Source: Ilex aquifolium | Taxonomy: Eukaryota; Streptophyta; Magnoliopsida; Aquifoliales; Aquifoliaceae | Assembly (NCBI GenBank): GCA_951799425.1 | Contig: OX637395.1 | Coordinates: 12,316,451 to 12,380,450, forward strand | DNA: 64,000 nt | Direction of reading: 5' to 3' | Shown here: one piece after another, positions 45,811 through 58,092 of the stretch | How the letters are laid out: the number at the start of each line of letters is the position of its first letter | Position numbering within the stretch: the stretch's first letter is position 1 | Notes under the pieces: generated by a model | The model's input: the letters and a program-made list of their open reading frames with translations, nothing else | What the model was told of the DNA's origin: nothing | The model's database searches: none | Translations under genes and position numbers: made by a program

Positions 45811-47424
45811 TTGTTTTTTATGTGGGGACAGGACAACCAAAATATATTGGTTAGACGACCCTTAGGCCCCAACATGAATATTGACCAAGACCCACCCAAG
45901 GATACCGGTGATAACTTTGAGGATTTAGGTGCCAATGCTAATGTTCCACATGAAGGAGGAGTGCAAGACCCTAGAATGCCAAATCCTAGAATGCACTTTC
46001 TTCCTAGGAATGAAGGAAACAACATCCCAATTGATCCTCCAGTGAGGTCAATGCGGGATTATCTCCAACCCACTCGTAGCACCACACCCTCATGCATTCT
46101 CTTACCGGTCCAAGCCCATGCCTTCCTAGTCAAATCGGGAATATTACAACTACTTCCTCAATTCCATGGAATTGAAAGAGAGAATCCTTATTTGCACATT
46201 AAGGAATTCGAGGAAATAGTTGCAACCTTCCACACCAATCATGTCATAGAAGACATAGCTCACCTAAAATTGTTTCCCTTTTCCCTTAAGGACAAAGCCA
46301 AAACATGGTTGAATTCCTTGAAGCCTCGATCCATAATCTCTTGGGCACAAATGCTTTCCGAGTTTTTGAACAAATTCTTTCTGGTGCCTAAAACCACCGC
46401 TCTTAAAAAGCAAATCCAAAACTTTTCGGAAAAGCCCAATGAGCAATTTTACCAATGTTGGAATCGGTACAAGGAATTGCTACAATTAATTTCACATCAT
46501 GGTTTTGAATCATGGCAATTGATGAGTTTCTTCTACGAAGAGATTGCACCGGGCCATTGACAATTCATTGACATGCTGTGCAATGAGGAGTTCTTAAACA
46601 AGGATCCTGATGAGGCTCTAGACTACTTTAGTACATTGACACAAAATGCGCAATTGTGGGATATCACGGATCCCACCGATGTACCGAAGTCTTCTTCGGG
46701 TAGTAATCAACCAAGCAGGGGAGGGATGTATGATTTAAGGGATCGGGAAGACTTGCTTTCCACCAAATTGTCTAGGAAAATGGAGAGTCTCGAGGTCAAT
46801 AGGAGACATGAGGTGTCCAACATTTCCAAGACCGAGGAGTTTTGCTCTATCTGTGAGAGTGTTGAGCATTCCATATCGAAGTGCCCTAACATTCCGGCAC
46901 TTAAGGAAGTCTACCATGAGCTAGTCAATGCCTTTAACCAAAGTAGACAATCATTCTCCCCGTATTCTAACACTTACAATCCGGGTTGGAGTAATCACCC
47001 GAACTTCAGTTGGAAGAATAAGAATCCCATTCCTTATGGGTCTAATGCATATTCACCCCCCATGTCTCCCAAGCAAAATCAATACCATGGCCAAGGTCAA
47101 TCGTCTAGCTCTCAATACCCCCAGTCCAATCCGCAAGGGTATTCACAAAACCAGCCTCCACAAAGTTTTTCCCAAAGTCCACCTCCACAAAGTTATGGTC
47201 AACAAAGACCATCCAATCCTCCCACCTACCAACCACCTCATAAAAGGAACTTGGAGGATGTAGTGCACCAATTCATCCAAAGCCAAACCACCATCAACAA
47301 CCAAACCGTCACAGTTTTTAATGACATTCAGACTCAAATCACGAAGTTGACCAATGTCATAAGTCAAATCACGAAGTTGACAAGAGAAGGGGAAATTCCC
47401 CACTCAACCCCAAGAGAACCCTAG
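45811..47424 (+). pseudogene. Athila-type Gag, interrupted by a stop
   Basis: The likely start is the ATG at 45874. The gag domain is well preserved: RSMRDYLQPTR, LPQFHGIERENPYLHIKEFEE, LKLFPFSLKDKAKTWLNSL, EFLNKFF, and YQCWNRYKELL. A TGA at 46558 breaks the frame, which resumes at once (QFIDMLCNEEF) to 47424. The second part has a cysteine cluster (CSICESVEHSISKCP) and a Gln/Pro/Ser-rich stretch with GWSNHPNFSWKN, typical of Athila Gag. A frame shift near 47415 leads to the TLKSGKQIDK motif that precedes protease. Full length would match the family; one stop and a shift inactivate it. Confidence 0.88.
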
Positions 47425-47601
47425 AGGCCAACATGTGATTGAGTCATCCGAACTCACAAAGGAGAGTCGTGAGCAACTCAAGATGGTCACCACCCTAAAG
47501 AGTGGCAAACAAATTGACAAGACCATTGTGCCAAAAGTCTCACCCAAGATCACATTAACCAAGAAAAATGAGACTAAGGGTGACTCTGAGGGGGGGGTGA
47601 G

Positions 47602-48456
47602 GTGAGTGAGAAAGAAAAAATTGTTGATGAAAATGTGCATACATGTCCCATTCCAGCCCCTTTTCCCAATCGTTTGAAGCAACCCGTGAAGGTGGCTAAC
47701 TATTCTGACATTATTGAGATGTTCAAGCAGGTAAAGATCAACATCCCACTCCTCGATGCCATAAAGAAAATTTCGTCATGTGCCAAGATCTTGAAGGACT
47801 TGTGCACAGTGAAGAGGAAATTGAATGTTCACAAAAAGACATTCCTCACCGAGCAAGTGAGCTCAATCTTGAGGACAAACACACCGCCAAAGTTCAAAGA
47901 CCCCGGATGCCCTATCATTGCCATCACAATAAGGAATTGTCGGGTGGAGCAAGAGCTTCTTGATTTAGGGGCAAGTATCAACCTCCTACCCTATTCGGTG
48001 TTTCAATAACTCCAACTTGAAGAGTTGAAGCCAACCTCAATCACTCTTCAATTGGCAGACCGAAGCATTCGAACACTAAGGGGAGTAGTTGAGGATGTCT
48101 TAGTTCAAGTGGATAATTTTTATTTCCCTATCGATTTTATTGTACTTGAAACTCATCCGGTTGCTAACCCTAGCTAACAAATTCCTGTCATAATAGGAAG
48201 ACCATTCATTGCTACTTCTAATGTTGTTATTAATTGCAGGAATAGACTGATGAAGCTTACTTTCGGGAATATGACTATGGACCTCAATGTATTCAATTTG
48301 TGTAAACAATCGGGGGATGATGAAGAAGTGCATGAAGTCAATAGGATTGACACCTTGGTGGAGGAGCACTTGGAACTATTGAGCATGTTGAAGTTGGAGA
48401 AGGAGGAGAGTATCGATCAAGAGGAGTCGAAAAGTTTAAAAGGGGTGGAAAAATAG
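47602..48456 (+). pseudogene. Athila-type protease region
   Basis: CPIPAPFPNRL and DIIEMFKQVKINIPLLDAI lead to the retropepsin active site DLGASINLLPYSVF (catalytic Asp in DLGAS, about 47960). A stop follows at 48007, after which the same frame gives the rest of the domain (VIIGRPFIAT at about 48185) with a further stop at 48177. These are Athila-lineage signatures. Not functional. Confidence 0.85.
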
Positions 48457-48729
48457 ACCCCTCCATTTGAGAAGTTTCCACATCAAGACAAGAAGATCTT
48501 TCCATCGAATGTGCAAAAATCCATCTTGGAGTTGAAACCTTTACCATCCAAACTCAAATATTCATTTTTGGGAGAGCATGAGACCTTCCCGGTGGTAATA
48601 AGCTCAACTTTGGAGGCAAGCCAAGAGGAAGAATTGTTATGTGTATTGAGAAGGCACAAAGGAGCCATCGGGTGAACCATAACCGACATTAAGGGGATTA
48701 GTCCCCTCATTTGCACTCATAGGATTTAC

Positions 48730-49736
48730 TTGGAGGAAGATGCAAAACCATCTCGACAACCACAACTGAGACTTAACCCCATTATGAAAGACGTGGTGAG
48801 GGATGAGGTACTTAAGCTACTTGAAGTGGGCATCATATTTTCCTTTGCTGACAGTAAGTGGGTTAGTCCCACGCAAGTAGTACCCAAGAAATCGGGAGTT
48901 ACAGTTGTGAAAAATGAGAAGAACGAGTTAATTCCAACGAGGGTGATCACCAGATGGAGAGTGTGTATTGATTACCAAAAGCTCAACTCGTACACGAGAA
49001 AAGACCACTTCCTGTTGTCATTCCTCGACCAAGTGTTGGAAAAAGTAGCTGGGCATCTATTTTACTGCTTCTTGGATGGCTACTCCGGGTACAATTAGAT
49101 TGAGATCACATTGGAGGATCAAGAAAAGACCACTTTCACTTGCCCCTTCGGTACCTTTGCCTACTGACGCATGCCTTTTGGATTGTGTAATGCCCTAGGG
49201 ACTTTTCAAAGATGTGTGATAGGAATCTTTAGTAATATGGTGGAGAAGATTGTGGAAGTTTTATGGATGATTTCTCAGTGTTCGGAGATTCCTTCAGTGG
49301 TTGTTTGGAAAACTTAGAGAGAGTACTTGAGAGATGCGAGGAGAAGAACTTGGTCCTCAACTGGGAGAAGTGCCACTTTATGGTGACACAAGGGATAGTG
49401 CTCGGACACATCGTTTCGGCAAAGGGGATCGAAGTCGACAAATCCAAGGTTGATGCAATTTCTAACCTCCTCACATCGAAGGTCGTCAAAAACATTAGGT
49501 CATTTCTTGGTCATACTGGTTTTTATTGTCATTTTATAAAGGACTTTAGTGCATTGACTCGACCCTTGACCAATTTATTTTTCAAATATGTCCCATTTGT
49601 GTGGTCGGATAATTGTGAGGCATCGTTTAAAAAACTTAAAAGCATGCTCACTACACCTCCGATTATGCGACCACCCAAGTGAGATTTACCAATTGAGTTT
49701 ATGTGCAACACGAGTGATTACACGATCGGCGCAGTG
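48730..49736 (+). pseudogene. Athila-type reverse transcriptase, truncated
   Basis: The RT starts with RLNPIMKDVVRDEVLKLLEVGII and continues WRVCIDYQKLN, FLDGYSGYN, EKTTFTCPFGTFAY and RMPFGLCNA. Stops lie at 49096 and 49166. After a frame shift near 49255 it reads MDDFSVFGDSF (the catalytic-site side, family YMDD), GHIVSAKGIEVDK and LGHTGFYCHFIKDF. RNase H has just begun (FMCNTSDYTIGAV) when similarity ends at about 49736. RNase H, integrase and the 3' LTR are missing, so only the front of the element survives. Confidence 0.87.
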
Positions 49737-50812
49737 AAAATTTGTGATGTTGACAATTTGAAATCAAAGGGTAAATTACATAATTGAATTGTGAATGAAC
49801 AACATAATTAAGTAAATGAGAAAAATTACCAACGACGGATTTTGCAAAAAATTCAATCGATTAGGTTTTGTAGATTAAGCATTGTCCACTTGCACTTGAA
49901 AAGAAAAATCAAAGGTCATATTTTAAATTGCTCACACATAACACCCTATAAAACTATTCAATAATTAAGTTACATAAAGTGAATTAACCAAAATACAAAG
50001 GGATTGATATTTCTTAGTGGATAGTCACTTCTAGATATTTATTTTTTTAAAAAAATATACCCACTATCCCATTACTTTTCTTGAAGTCGAGCCGGTCAAT
50101 TCAAAATATTGTCATTAATTTGATTTTTGTTGAAGTTTACTATAGTACAATAAGAACTTAATTTGTGAATAATAGTAAAACATTCCTTAGACACTTAAAT
50201 GCAAACTCCGAACATGCTAATTTTAAAGTAAATAGATGCCTCAAACGATAGGCACAAAGTTAAGCTACATATTTCAAGTGAAGATATTAAGCATATATTG
50301 TTTGGTCAAACTTGTTCATCTTCAATGGTATTCCGGTTGAAATTTGAAGACCTGATTCTTCTCAAAATTTCACAATTCTTGGACCAATGGACTCTATAAG
50401 AATGTTATAATCATAGGCGTCCAAAAAACCTAGCACCGATTCAAAGGATTCTCTCAAATTCCATTCGAACCATAACAAACTCATCAAAAACCCTAGTCCA
50501 AACCACCTTGACTTCAATTGCCAAATTCTCCCAACTCCCGCTACTTCATAGGGCAAGTAAGTATGTTCCACAAAGATCAACTCCTACCCTTTCAACCTAT
50601 CCAAATCCCATCGAAATTCATTGAGTATAGCCCAAGTTATGGCCATCTCAATCAAGGTGAAAAACACACCCAAAAACTCAACCTACATGACCCAAGAGCT
50701 GCCTCCATCCCTTTCCCATTAAAGAAGCAATGTCAACCGCAGATAAGATTCAAATCCAAAGACCTATATTTGAACTTCAGGAACCAAGTGAATCCGTGTC
50801 AAATGCCTTTCA
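49737..50812. other. Intergenic region upstream of histone H1
   Basis: AT-rich and without transposon signatures that I recognise. The last 300 bp become less AT-rich toward the H1 promoter. An open frame at 50518-50865 runs into the TATA box region and is not considered a gene. Confidence 0.5.
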
Positions 50813-50813
50813 A

Positions 50814-50866
50814 CCAATCAGCTTTCAGCTCTAGCTCAGGCCCACCTCGCTCATCTACTATTTAAA
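50814..50866 (+). promoter_or_regulatory. Histone H1 core promoter: CCAAT and TATA-like boxes
   Basis: CCAAT at 50814-50818 and TATTTAAA at 50859-50866, about 90 bp before the ATG, give a normal short 5' leader. Two AACCGTC repeats (about 50865 and 50876) follow; their role is unknown. Confidence 0.6.
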
Positions 50867-50951
50867 CCGTCCTCTAACCGTCATCTCGTCACCTCTATAC
50901 TCTATCTCTCTCTCCATACCTCCCTGATACAACTCAGTGAGTTGCAGCACC

Positions 50952-51831
50952 ATGGCCACCGTCATCGAAGAATCAGCCGTTGCTCTCGAAAGCGTCGTAG
51001 GCCCAAACGCCACCGAGCCAGCTGAGGTCAACCCAAAAGCCAAGAAAACCAAAGCTCCCAAACAACCCAAAGCCAAAAAACCAGCTGCTCCCAAAAAATC
51101 CAAGTCCTCTCCTTCTCACCCTCCTTTTCTCGAGGTATATATCTTCGTTTACGTTACTTTTCATTTATTTTTCTTTCTTTTTTTTGGGTTTTTTGGTATT
51201 GATCTAGAACGTGTTCTGTGTGTGAATTTCCGTGTAGATGGTAACAGAAGCGATTGTGACACTGAAAGAGAAAAATGGATCGAGTCAGTATGCGATTCAG
51301 AAGTTCGTTGAAGAGAAGCACAAGCAATTGCCACCCACTTTCAGGAAAATGTTGCTCTATCACCTGAAGAAGCTTGTTGCTTCGGGAAAGCTCGTGAAGG
51401 TTAAGAACTCCTACAAGTTACCAGCTAAGTCCAAGCCTGACTACAAGCCAGCTCCCTCTGCCCCAGCCAAGAAAAAACCCACACCAAAACCCAAAGCTCC
51501 GGTGAAGAAAGCTCCAGCCAAGTCTAAAACCAAACCTCCACCTGCTTCCAAGGCTCCGGCGAAGGCAAAGCCGGCGGGAAAACCTAAGCCGAAGGCAGCT
51601 GCGAAGCCAAAGCCGGCGGTGAAGCTGAAGGCTGCTGCGAAGCCAAAGGCAGCGGCGAAGCCGAAAGCGGTGGCTGCACCCAAGGCTAAGCCGGCTCCGA
51701 AGGCTAAGGGGAAGGCGGTGAAGGTGGCGAAGACTGCGACGAGGACGACGCCAAGGAAGAAAGTAGTGGTGGCTCCGGCTAAGAAGGCGGCACCGGCGAA
51801 GAGGACTTCGACGAGGAATGCTAAGAAGTGA
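50952..51831 (+). CDS. Linker histone H1 (two exons: 50952-51134 and 51238-51831)
   Basis: The 258-residue protein binds linker DNA at the nucleosome entry and exit and compacts chromatin in the nucleus. Exon 1 (61 codons) has an acidic start (MATVIEESAVALES) then Lys/Pro/Ala. The intron (51135-51237, GT-AG) splits the globular domain right after HPPFLE, a position usual for plant H1. Exon 2 continues MVTEAIVTLKEKNGSSQYAI, FVEEKHKQLPPTFRKMLLYH and LKKLVASGKLVKVKNSYKL, a complete winged-helix domain. The tail of about 150 residues is Lys/Ala/Pro-rich with repeated PKAAAKPK and ends RTSTRNAKK. Start, splice sites and stop are all intact. It is the only undamaged ordinary host gene here. Length fits the family. 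Confidence 0.96.
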
Positions 51832-52413
51832 AAGTGGGGTAGGATATGGAATGTTGTACGTAGTAATTAGGGTTTTACAAAGGGGCAGTTATGTAAATTC
51901 GCTTTTCAGATTGTTTTCGATTTTGGACAGCCACAAGAAGCTAGAAACATAGTAAATTACTTTTGTTTTTTGGAACCCTAATTTCGATGTAAGCACAATC
52001 TTTCAAATTTGATTTCTTTTTTGTCAAATTTCTCAGATTTGAATTAGTATGATTTTTATTTATTTTTCTTTACTATAATTCATTGTGGAAAACATTCGAG
52101 AATTTTAAGAAATTTTGAAACAGTCCCGTCTTTCCTGCTATTCATGTATGAAGTCGCAGGTGTGTAACGGAAGCGTAAGTTAGCATGCTATATTACGCGG
52201 TTGGTGGGATTTGAAGTCAAAGAAACAAATTATATGACAGCACACAATCTGTGTCGTTAAATCAGGTACTATTCTGAATTCTGAGACAAATGTTTAAACC
52301 TAGAGGGTTTAACCCATGTGTGTTTTTTCTTATTTACTTATTTTAGTTTTACTTGGAAATAGTTGTTCTACATTTTGCAAAGAAACAATTCTAACTTTAT
52401 AATCCATGTATGT
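51832..52413. other. H1 3' flank
   Basis: It should hold the 3' UTR. No canonical AATAAA stands out in the first 150 bp. No other feature is seen. Confidence 0.5.
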
Positions 52414-52427
52414 GTATATATAAGTAG

Positions 52428-52521
52428 GTTTTTTTTTTGGGAGGGGAAAGGGGGTTTGAACCCTTTTTTCAAGAAGACAGCTTTTACAAGACAAGAGTAT
52501 CATTGACCAAAGGCTGTTGGC
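52428..52521 (-). mobile_element. Short SINE-like insertion (tRNA-like head, poly(A) tail), minus strand
   Basis: On the minus strand it begins GCCAACAGCCTTTGGTCAATG (A-box-like), has GGGTTCAAACCC (a good box B) and ends in an A-run. Imperfect 14-bp direct repeats GTATATATAAGTAG / GTATATATATGTAG (52414-52427, 52522-52535) flank it with one mismatch. At 94 bp it is short for a plant SINE, and the AT-rich flanks weaken the duplication evidence. Confidence 0.5.
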
Positions 52522-52535
52522 GTATATATATGTAG

Positions 52536-55500
52536 TGTGTGTGTGTTTGCACGTGTATCTTATTTTTGCGGTGGTGTTCAAGCCGAGGAGTGACATTTGA
52601 AATTCTTGTTCCTTGGAATGTAGTTTCTGTTAAAGCTACTAATGTAGGCATGATCTAGCAAATATTCAAAATTGGTAATTGTAGACGGGATTGGATATAA
52701 TTTGACTAATGGTTATTAAGCATGTTTGTAGAAAACTGCTTTCTCTGTGGTTTGTAAATGGTGCAAACTTTCTGCAAAATGCAGCACAATTCTGATTCCT
52801 ATAGTGTACTACAATGGTGTTTATCCTTTGAACTCTCTGTGACTTGCATAAACTAGCTTGGCTTTGCTCTAGTTTTGTGGAAACAAAATGGTAATAGTTA
52901 CTTGAACTTCATCATGTAGTTTTTATGCATAGTAGATCTTAATCGAGTTTGTTTGCAGTCTTCTTATTTCTTTATATAGAAACTTTATGTGCTTAATTGA
53001 AGTTCAAAATCTTCTGGCAATTTAATGTTGTTGAGTTATTATATCGCTCTAGGAAGTAACAACTATTTGGACGTCAACATCTGAATCAATATTCCTAGGC
53101 TGTAAAGTTGCGTAAGGACGTGTGAGTCTTGGTTTCACTACTTTGAATGGTCCTAAAAAGGTATACTAGAAGTTACAATTAAGGTAACATCATGAAGATG
53201 TGAACTGATTAAAATAAAGTTGAGACAAACACTATGGAAAGGATGTGCACATGGGATGAAATTGGTAAAGCAGATCCAAAAGCACATGCATTAGTTGGAT
53301 ATATGGATTTTAAAAGTTTGAAAGATGGATCATTAGTTCTGCTGCCTATCAAGTAGGGTTCAGGATATGGCACTTAACTGGATCCTTTTTCACAATGTCT
53401 ATTTAGGGGCATATTTTCATGGTGTACAATGGCCATATTTTCACAGCTAGCATATAACAGAACTTTTTATTTCTATTGTTTTTTCACAGGGAACTCACTG
53501 GATTGGGATTTTAGTTGCTTCTTATTCCGAAATAGTCAGCAGTTTGTTTTCGGTTGCTGAGGATAAAACCTGCTGCCCTGGCAAGATGGTGAGATCTATG
53601 AGAACTTCTATTTTGCTTTATCATTGTACATTATCCAGCTCAGATATGGAAATCATTACAGAAGATATGTTTCTGAATAACAAATATTTGGCCACCACAA
53701 TTTCAAAACTGTGAATATTTGCATTACGTAGAATAACTTGGAGGGTTTTTTCTTAGAAAAAGAGTGGCCCGAGACTCTCTCCATAGTGGGGTCTGGCTTG
53801 TAGTTTCCACGGGATGTTGCTTGTTTCATTACATGTGATTCATGATGAGACACAGAGCTGGTCATATGTCAAAGAACGATGTTTAACTATTCATGTTTTA
53901 AGGTCCATTTTCCAACACATCTTGTCTTTGTCTGACTTTGCAGTGAAATTATGGTGTGATAGAAGTTTAAAATTGTTCGACTTCAACTTGGGTGCTTGTT
54001 TTTTTATTTTAGCATTAGTTTCACTCTCAGTGGTTTTCATTGTGGAATACTAGAAACTGATTCGCTATTGATGCTAAAAATCTTTCTGGTCACAACTACA
54101 TTTTATTGCCTTAGCTTGAGCACTAATTAGTGTATATTCTACTTCTTCACGCGACATCCACAGAGCAAGTGCATCGGTATGTTTGTTCTGGTTCCTCTTA
54201 GTGCACAGATACGAGGTAATAGGAGCAAAACATTTGTAGTAGTTATTTTTGTGACCTTCTACTTGAGTAAAACCTATTGTATTGTTGAAAATTCTGCATT
54301 ATATATTCCTAAAGAAGGAAGTAATTGCTTCATGCAACACAAACTGAGTGTAGCAATCAACTTTGTAAAAAGAGTCGAGGCAAGAGAGTAGTTTTGAAAT
54401 CAAATAGTGCTTATGCTCTGGCTTATTTATAAGTATCTGATTTGAGTGTGGTCTCAAAAGAGTTAGGCTTTAGAGTCTCCTCATCTTCGAGAAAGTATAT
54501 GTAGTCATTTAGATTTACTTCAAGTGGAGATCACTGATTTAATGTTCCCATCCTGATTGAGTTTCACATTTTTGTGATAGTAAAAAGGCACGAGGATCTT
54601 TGAAGGGTATTTACGTTTTATTTTATTTACTATTTGTTCTTTCTTTACGTGAAAATCATCTAACCTAACAAATATAGATCAAATCTCCAGCACTATCCTC
54701 ACAATAAGATGTACAATGTGAGAATGGGCTTGCTACAATCGGTGCGAGTAATATAACTGCTTGTTGGAGGGTAGCATCCACAACAGAACTCCTTGGCAAG
54801 CTATTTTCTGGATGTGAGTTTGAATGAATGGGATGTCAAATTTCATCTTAACTACGAGTGTTCTCTAATAGGAGTGCTTGGAGTCTAACCAAGGTCCAGT
54901 GAAGAAGATGTGAGCTGTTTGAAAATTAAGTTGCTAGGAGGCGGACTGGGAAAATGAGGAAGTTTAGCAAGTGAATAAAATTGGGTAAGCGAGACTCAAA
55001 TGTCAAAACCACTTTTATCAGCTGAAGATATGGTTTTGAAGGTTGAAATTACAGAGCATGAGTTGAACTGCCTATTTTGAAGAATTTGGATAAGGCATTG
55101 TTGACTGATGGTTCCAATTAATGAGTTATGTAGTTTATGGAAGCTGGTAGAATATATGATTAATGGCTTCAGAACAATTATCCATTGTCCTATGGTCTTC
55201 TGTTGGAGCATTAATATCCATCTTAAGCCATATATCCTTCCTTTCATCGAGTATTTTGTTACATTGTCAATAAATTAGGCATTAGCAATGAACTGGAACT
55301 CAATAATCCAACAGCTTCTCAATCAAGCTATCACTGCACACACATATCAGGTTCAACATGATAGTTACATGTAATTATTATTCTGACTTTTTTTTATATG
55401 TTTTCCTGAAGTAATCTTCTGTTATATTGCCCACTCAATTGACCATTGAAAAAAATAACTAATTTCTATCGTGAAACTTTATTCTGCTCAGCAATCTTAT

Positions 55501-57443
55501 ATGTAGGTCAGTAACATGGATCCTTCTTCACTATGCTCTATGTCAGGTTATAAATGCACATCCTATCATACAATTGCAGATATTGTTTATGTCATGTTAA
55601 TTGGAAGTAGTCGGACTGACTGGTTGTTGTATGTCGAGGACAATGGATATTGTTGTGATGATAACAGTTACAAGGCGGTGACATGTAGCAGTTTACTTAG
55701 CTTACTTGGAAACGAAGACTAAAACACTGAGCAAAGTTGGTGACATATAAAAATTGTATTCTTTGCATGTCTAGTGTTGGGGTACTGTACTTAAGATCAA
55801 ATGAGAATGACACGTGGATTGTAACTTACATTTCAAGTCTGTCGTCAATATGTGATACGAGCTTCCTGGCTGGCTTTGAAATATTAGTGTGGTAGAGCTT
55901 GATTTGTTGTTTGTGTCCTTTTTATGTCTCATATAAAATACAGCCATAGTTGCGTGATTGATTATAGTTACTGTAGGCTAGAGCCTTTTGCACTAAATGG
56001 GAATCCAGGTTCTGCTTGACGACTACCAGACGCACTTACAGTTAAGTTCATTTTCCTACCCTCGAGTTCGTAAGTATGGTGAAAAATGTCCTGTATTGGC
56101 TTCACTTACATAAGCTGCTGAATTATTTTTCTTTTATACAGCATCAATTGGGATGTTCTGTTTTGTTCTACTATCAATAAATGATTGCAGGCTTTGCAGC
56201 ATTTAATTCAGTAATGATTGCAGCACTTATTTCAAGTAAGTTTGGAAGCTATTATTTTGTCGTTTATAGTTTTCTATCTGCTATTCTCAACAAATTGAGA
56301 TTTTTGGTATAAACCATTCTTTAAAAGGAAGCAAAATATGCCTTCTGCTTGAGAGATTCTTTTTTGTTCAAATTAGAACGAGAGAAATTAATAAACCTGT
56401 AGTCAGTTTGTGTTCATGCGATTTGTTCTTTTATTGGGTGTAGTTTAAACCTGTAGTCAGTTTGTTAATCAAGTTTTTTTTTTGGGTAAGGTCTTATCAG
56501 TCAATTTGACTCCAACCTGAGGTCACATTTTTAAGTTTCATATCACACTTCCGTTAACCGTTTCCAACGACAGCAATCATTTATTAAAAAATCTCTGCCC
56601 ATGATTTATCTAGGGCTTTCCTATTGATATTAAACAGGCTTTGTGCATGCTTCAGAATGATTGCAGTTTCTCTGTCAATCATCAAGATGTGTAGGGAGTA
56701 TTTCCTTAACAACTTCTTTAGGCCTGCTAAAATGCAGCAAAAGTCAAACCCTAAAATTCCACAAGCAAAACCTTTCCTTCTAAGATTTTTACTTTTCTAA
56801 TGCCTAGATGAACCTTTCACATTTATTTCATGACCCCAAACCCACCACAGTGCCACCTATGATATTTTACATGAATCAGTTAATACAAAAAAACCAAAGA
56901 CTCCAACACATAAATATACCCAACTTTTTAGTTACGTAGAAAATATTTCTATATAAACTTATCACCGAAAAAGAAAAAAGACCATTTTATATGGGTAAAT
57001 GGGTGTATCTATAAGGGTATGAGAAACGATGAGATCAACTAGATATAGTCTGACTCCCCGATTATGTTAAACGATTTCCTACACCAATGGATTAGGATTT
57101 GGAACGACTTCAGCATTGTATCAAATGGAAGTAGCTTATTTTCCTTCATATGGATTTGACAAAGCCTCGAGCCAACAATTTGTGGTTGGCTACATGGAAA
57201 CTTTTGTGGAGTCTGCCCTATCTAGGCGAACCTGCATGCCCTACCATATATGTATTTGTTAAGAATTTCTACAACGAAAACTCTATCTAGCTCGAATATG
57301 GAACCTAAATGGATTATGCTATTTTTCTTAATTTTGGAATGTATATGAATTTACTCGTGTTTATTTATTGATCATTTGATGATCTGTTTTCCAATAGAAT
57401 TCCTTTGCATAAAGCATTCTGCTATTATTTTTGGTTGCTAAAT
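52536..57443. other. Long intergenic region downstream of histone H1
   Basis: No protein-coding gene, RNA gene or transposon is recognised over almost 5 kb. Small open frames (for example 53814-54053, 55516-55722) lack recognisable domains. Some stretches have splice-site-like words and moderate base composition, so a non-coding transcript or decayed gene is possible but unsupported. Confidence 0.45.
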
Positions 57444-57451
57444 ATGGTACT

Positions 57452-57988
57452 CTTGGAAGCACGGATACAAACATGGGTGTCGAATCCGATACGATATGGA
57501 TACGTGGATACGACAAAGTGAAAAATATGGGACACGGGTACGACAAGGATACGGCTATTAAAATAATATAATATATTTTTTAAATAATAATAGAGTTGTA
57601 ATATATTTAAAATAAAACATATATTATAACAATATTAATAATAAGACCAAACAAATATTATTTTTTTGATTAAAATTGAAATAGATTAAATTAAATATCC
57701 ACTATTTTCATCAAACATCATTGCATCTATTAACATTCATAGTATATAAGTTATGTAACAAAAAATATATTAAAAAAAATAAATTTTTAATAGTTAAAAG
57801 TTATTTTTTTAATAAAAAAATTATTGGCCGTGTCCTAGACGTATCCTGACCGTGTCCGATTGAGTTCACTATTCAGCACACTTCTAGTCGTGTTGGACAC
57901 GTGTCCGGCCGTGTCCTGGCCGTATCCGTGTCGGACACATGTCCGATACTGCCACGACACACCCGTAGGAAGTATCCGTGCTTCCTAG
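57452..57988. mobile_element. Fold-back hAT-type MITE, 537 bp
   Basis: The ends are inverted: CTTGGAAGCACGGATAC on the left, and GTATCCGTGCTTCCTAG on the right, whose complement reads CTAGGAAGCACGGATAC. An exact 8-bp duplication ATGGTACT flanks them (57444-57451, 57989-57996). The two GC-richer arms are full of repeated GGACACG/CGTGTCC and GATACG/CGTATC words that pair across an AT-rich centre. There is no transposase. hAT type is inferred from the duplication length. Confidence 0.82.
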
Positions 57989-58092
57989 ATGGTACTTGGT
58001 ATAGAGGAATGACTCATATCCAAAGAAGAGCGATCATTAGGATAGTGAAAAGATGCAAGAGGGATGATGAAAGCTGAGAGGGATATTAAAGT

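Noticed and set aside
50518-50865. 115-codon open frame before H1
   Set aside because: It ends inside the H1 TATA region, lacks motifs and uses no typical start context.
55516-55722. 68-codon open frame downstream of H1
   Set aside because: No domain, no splice or promoter context; expected by chance in this length.
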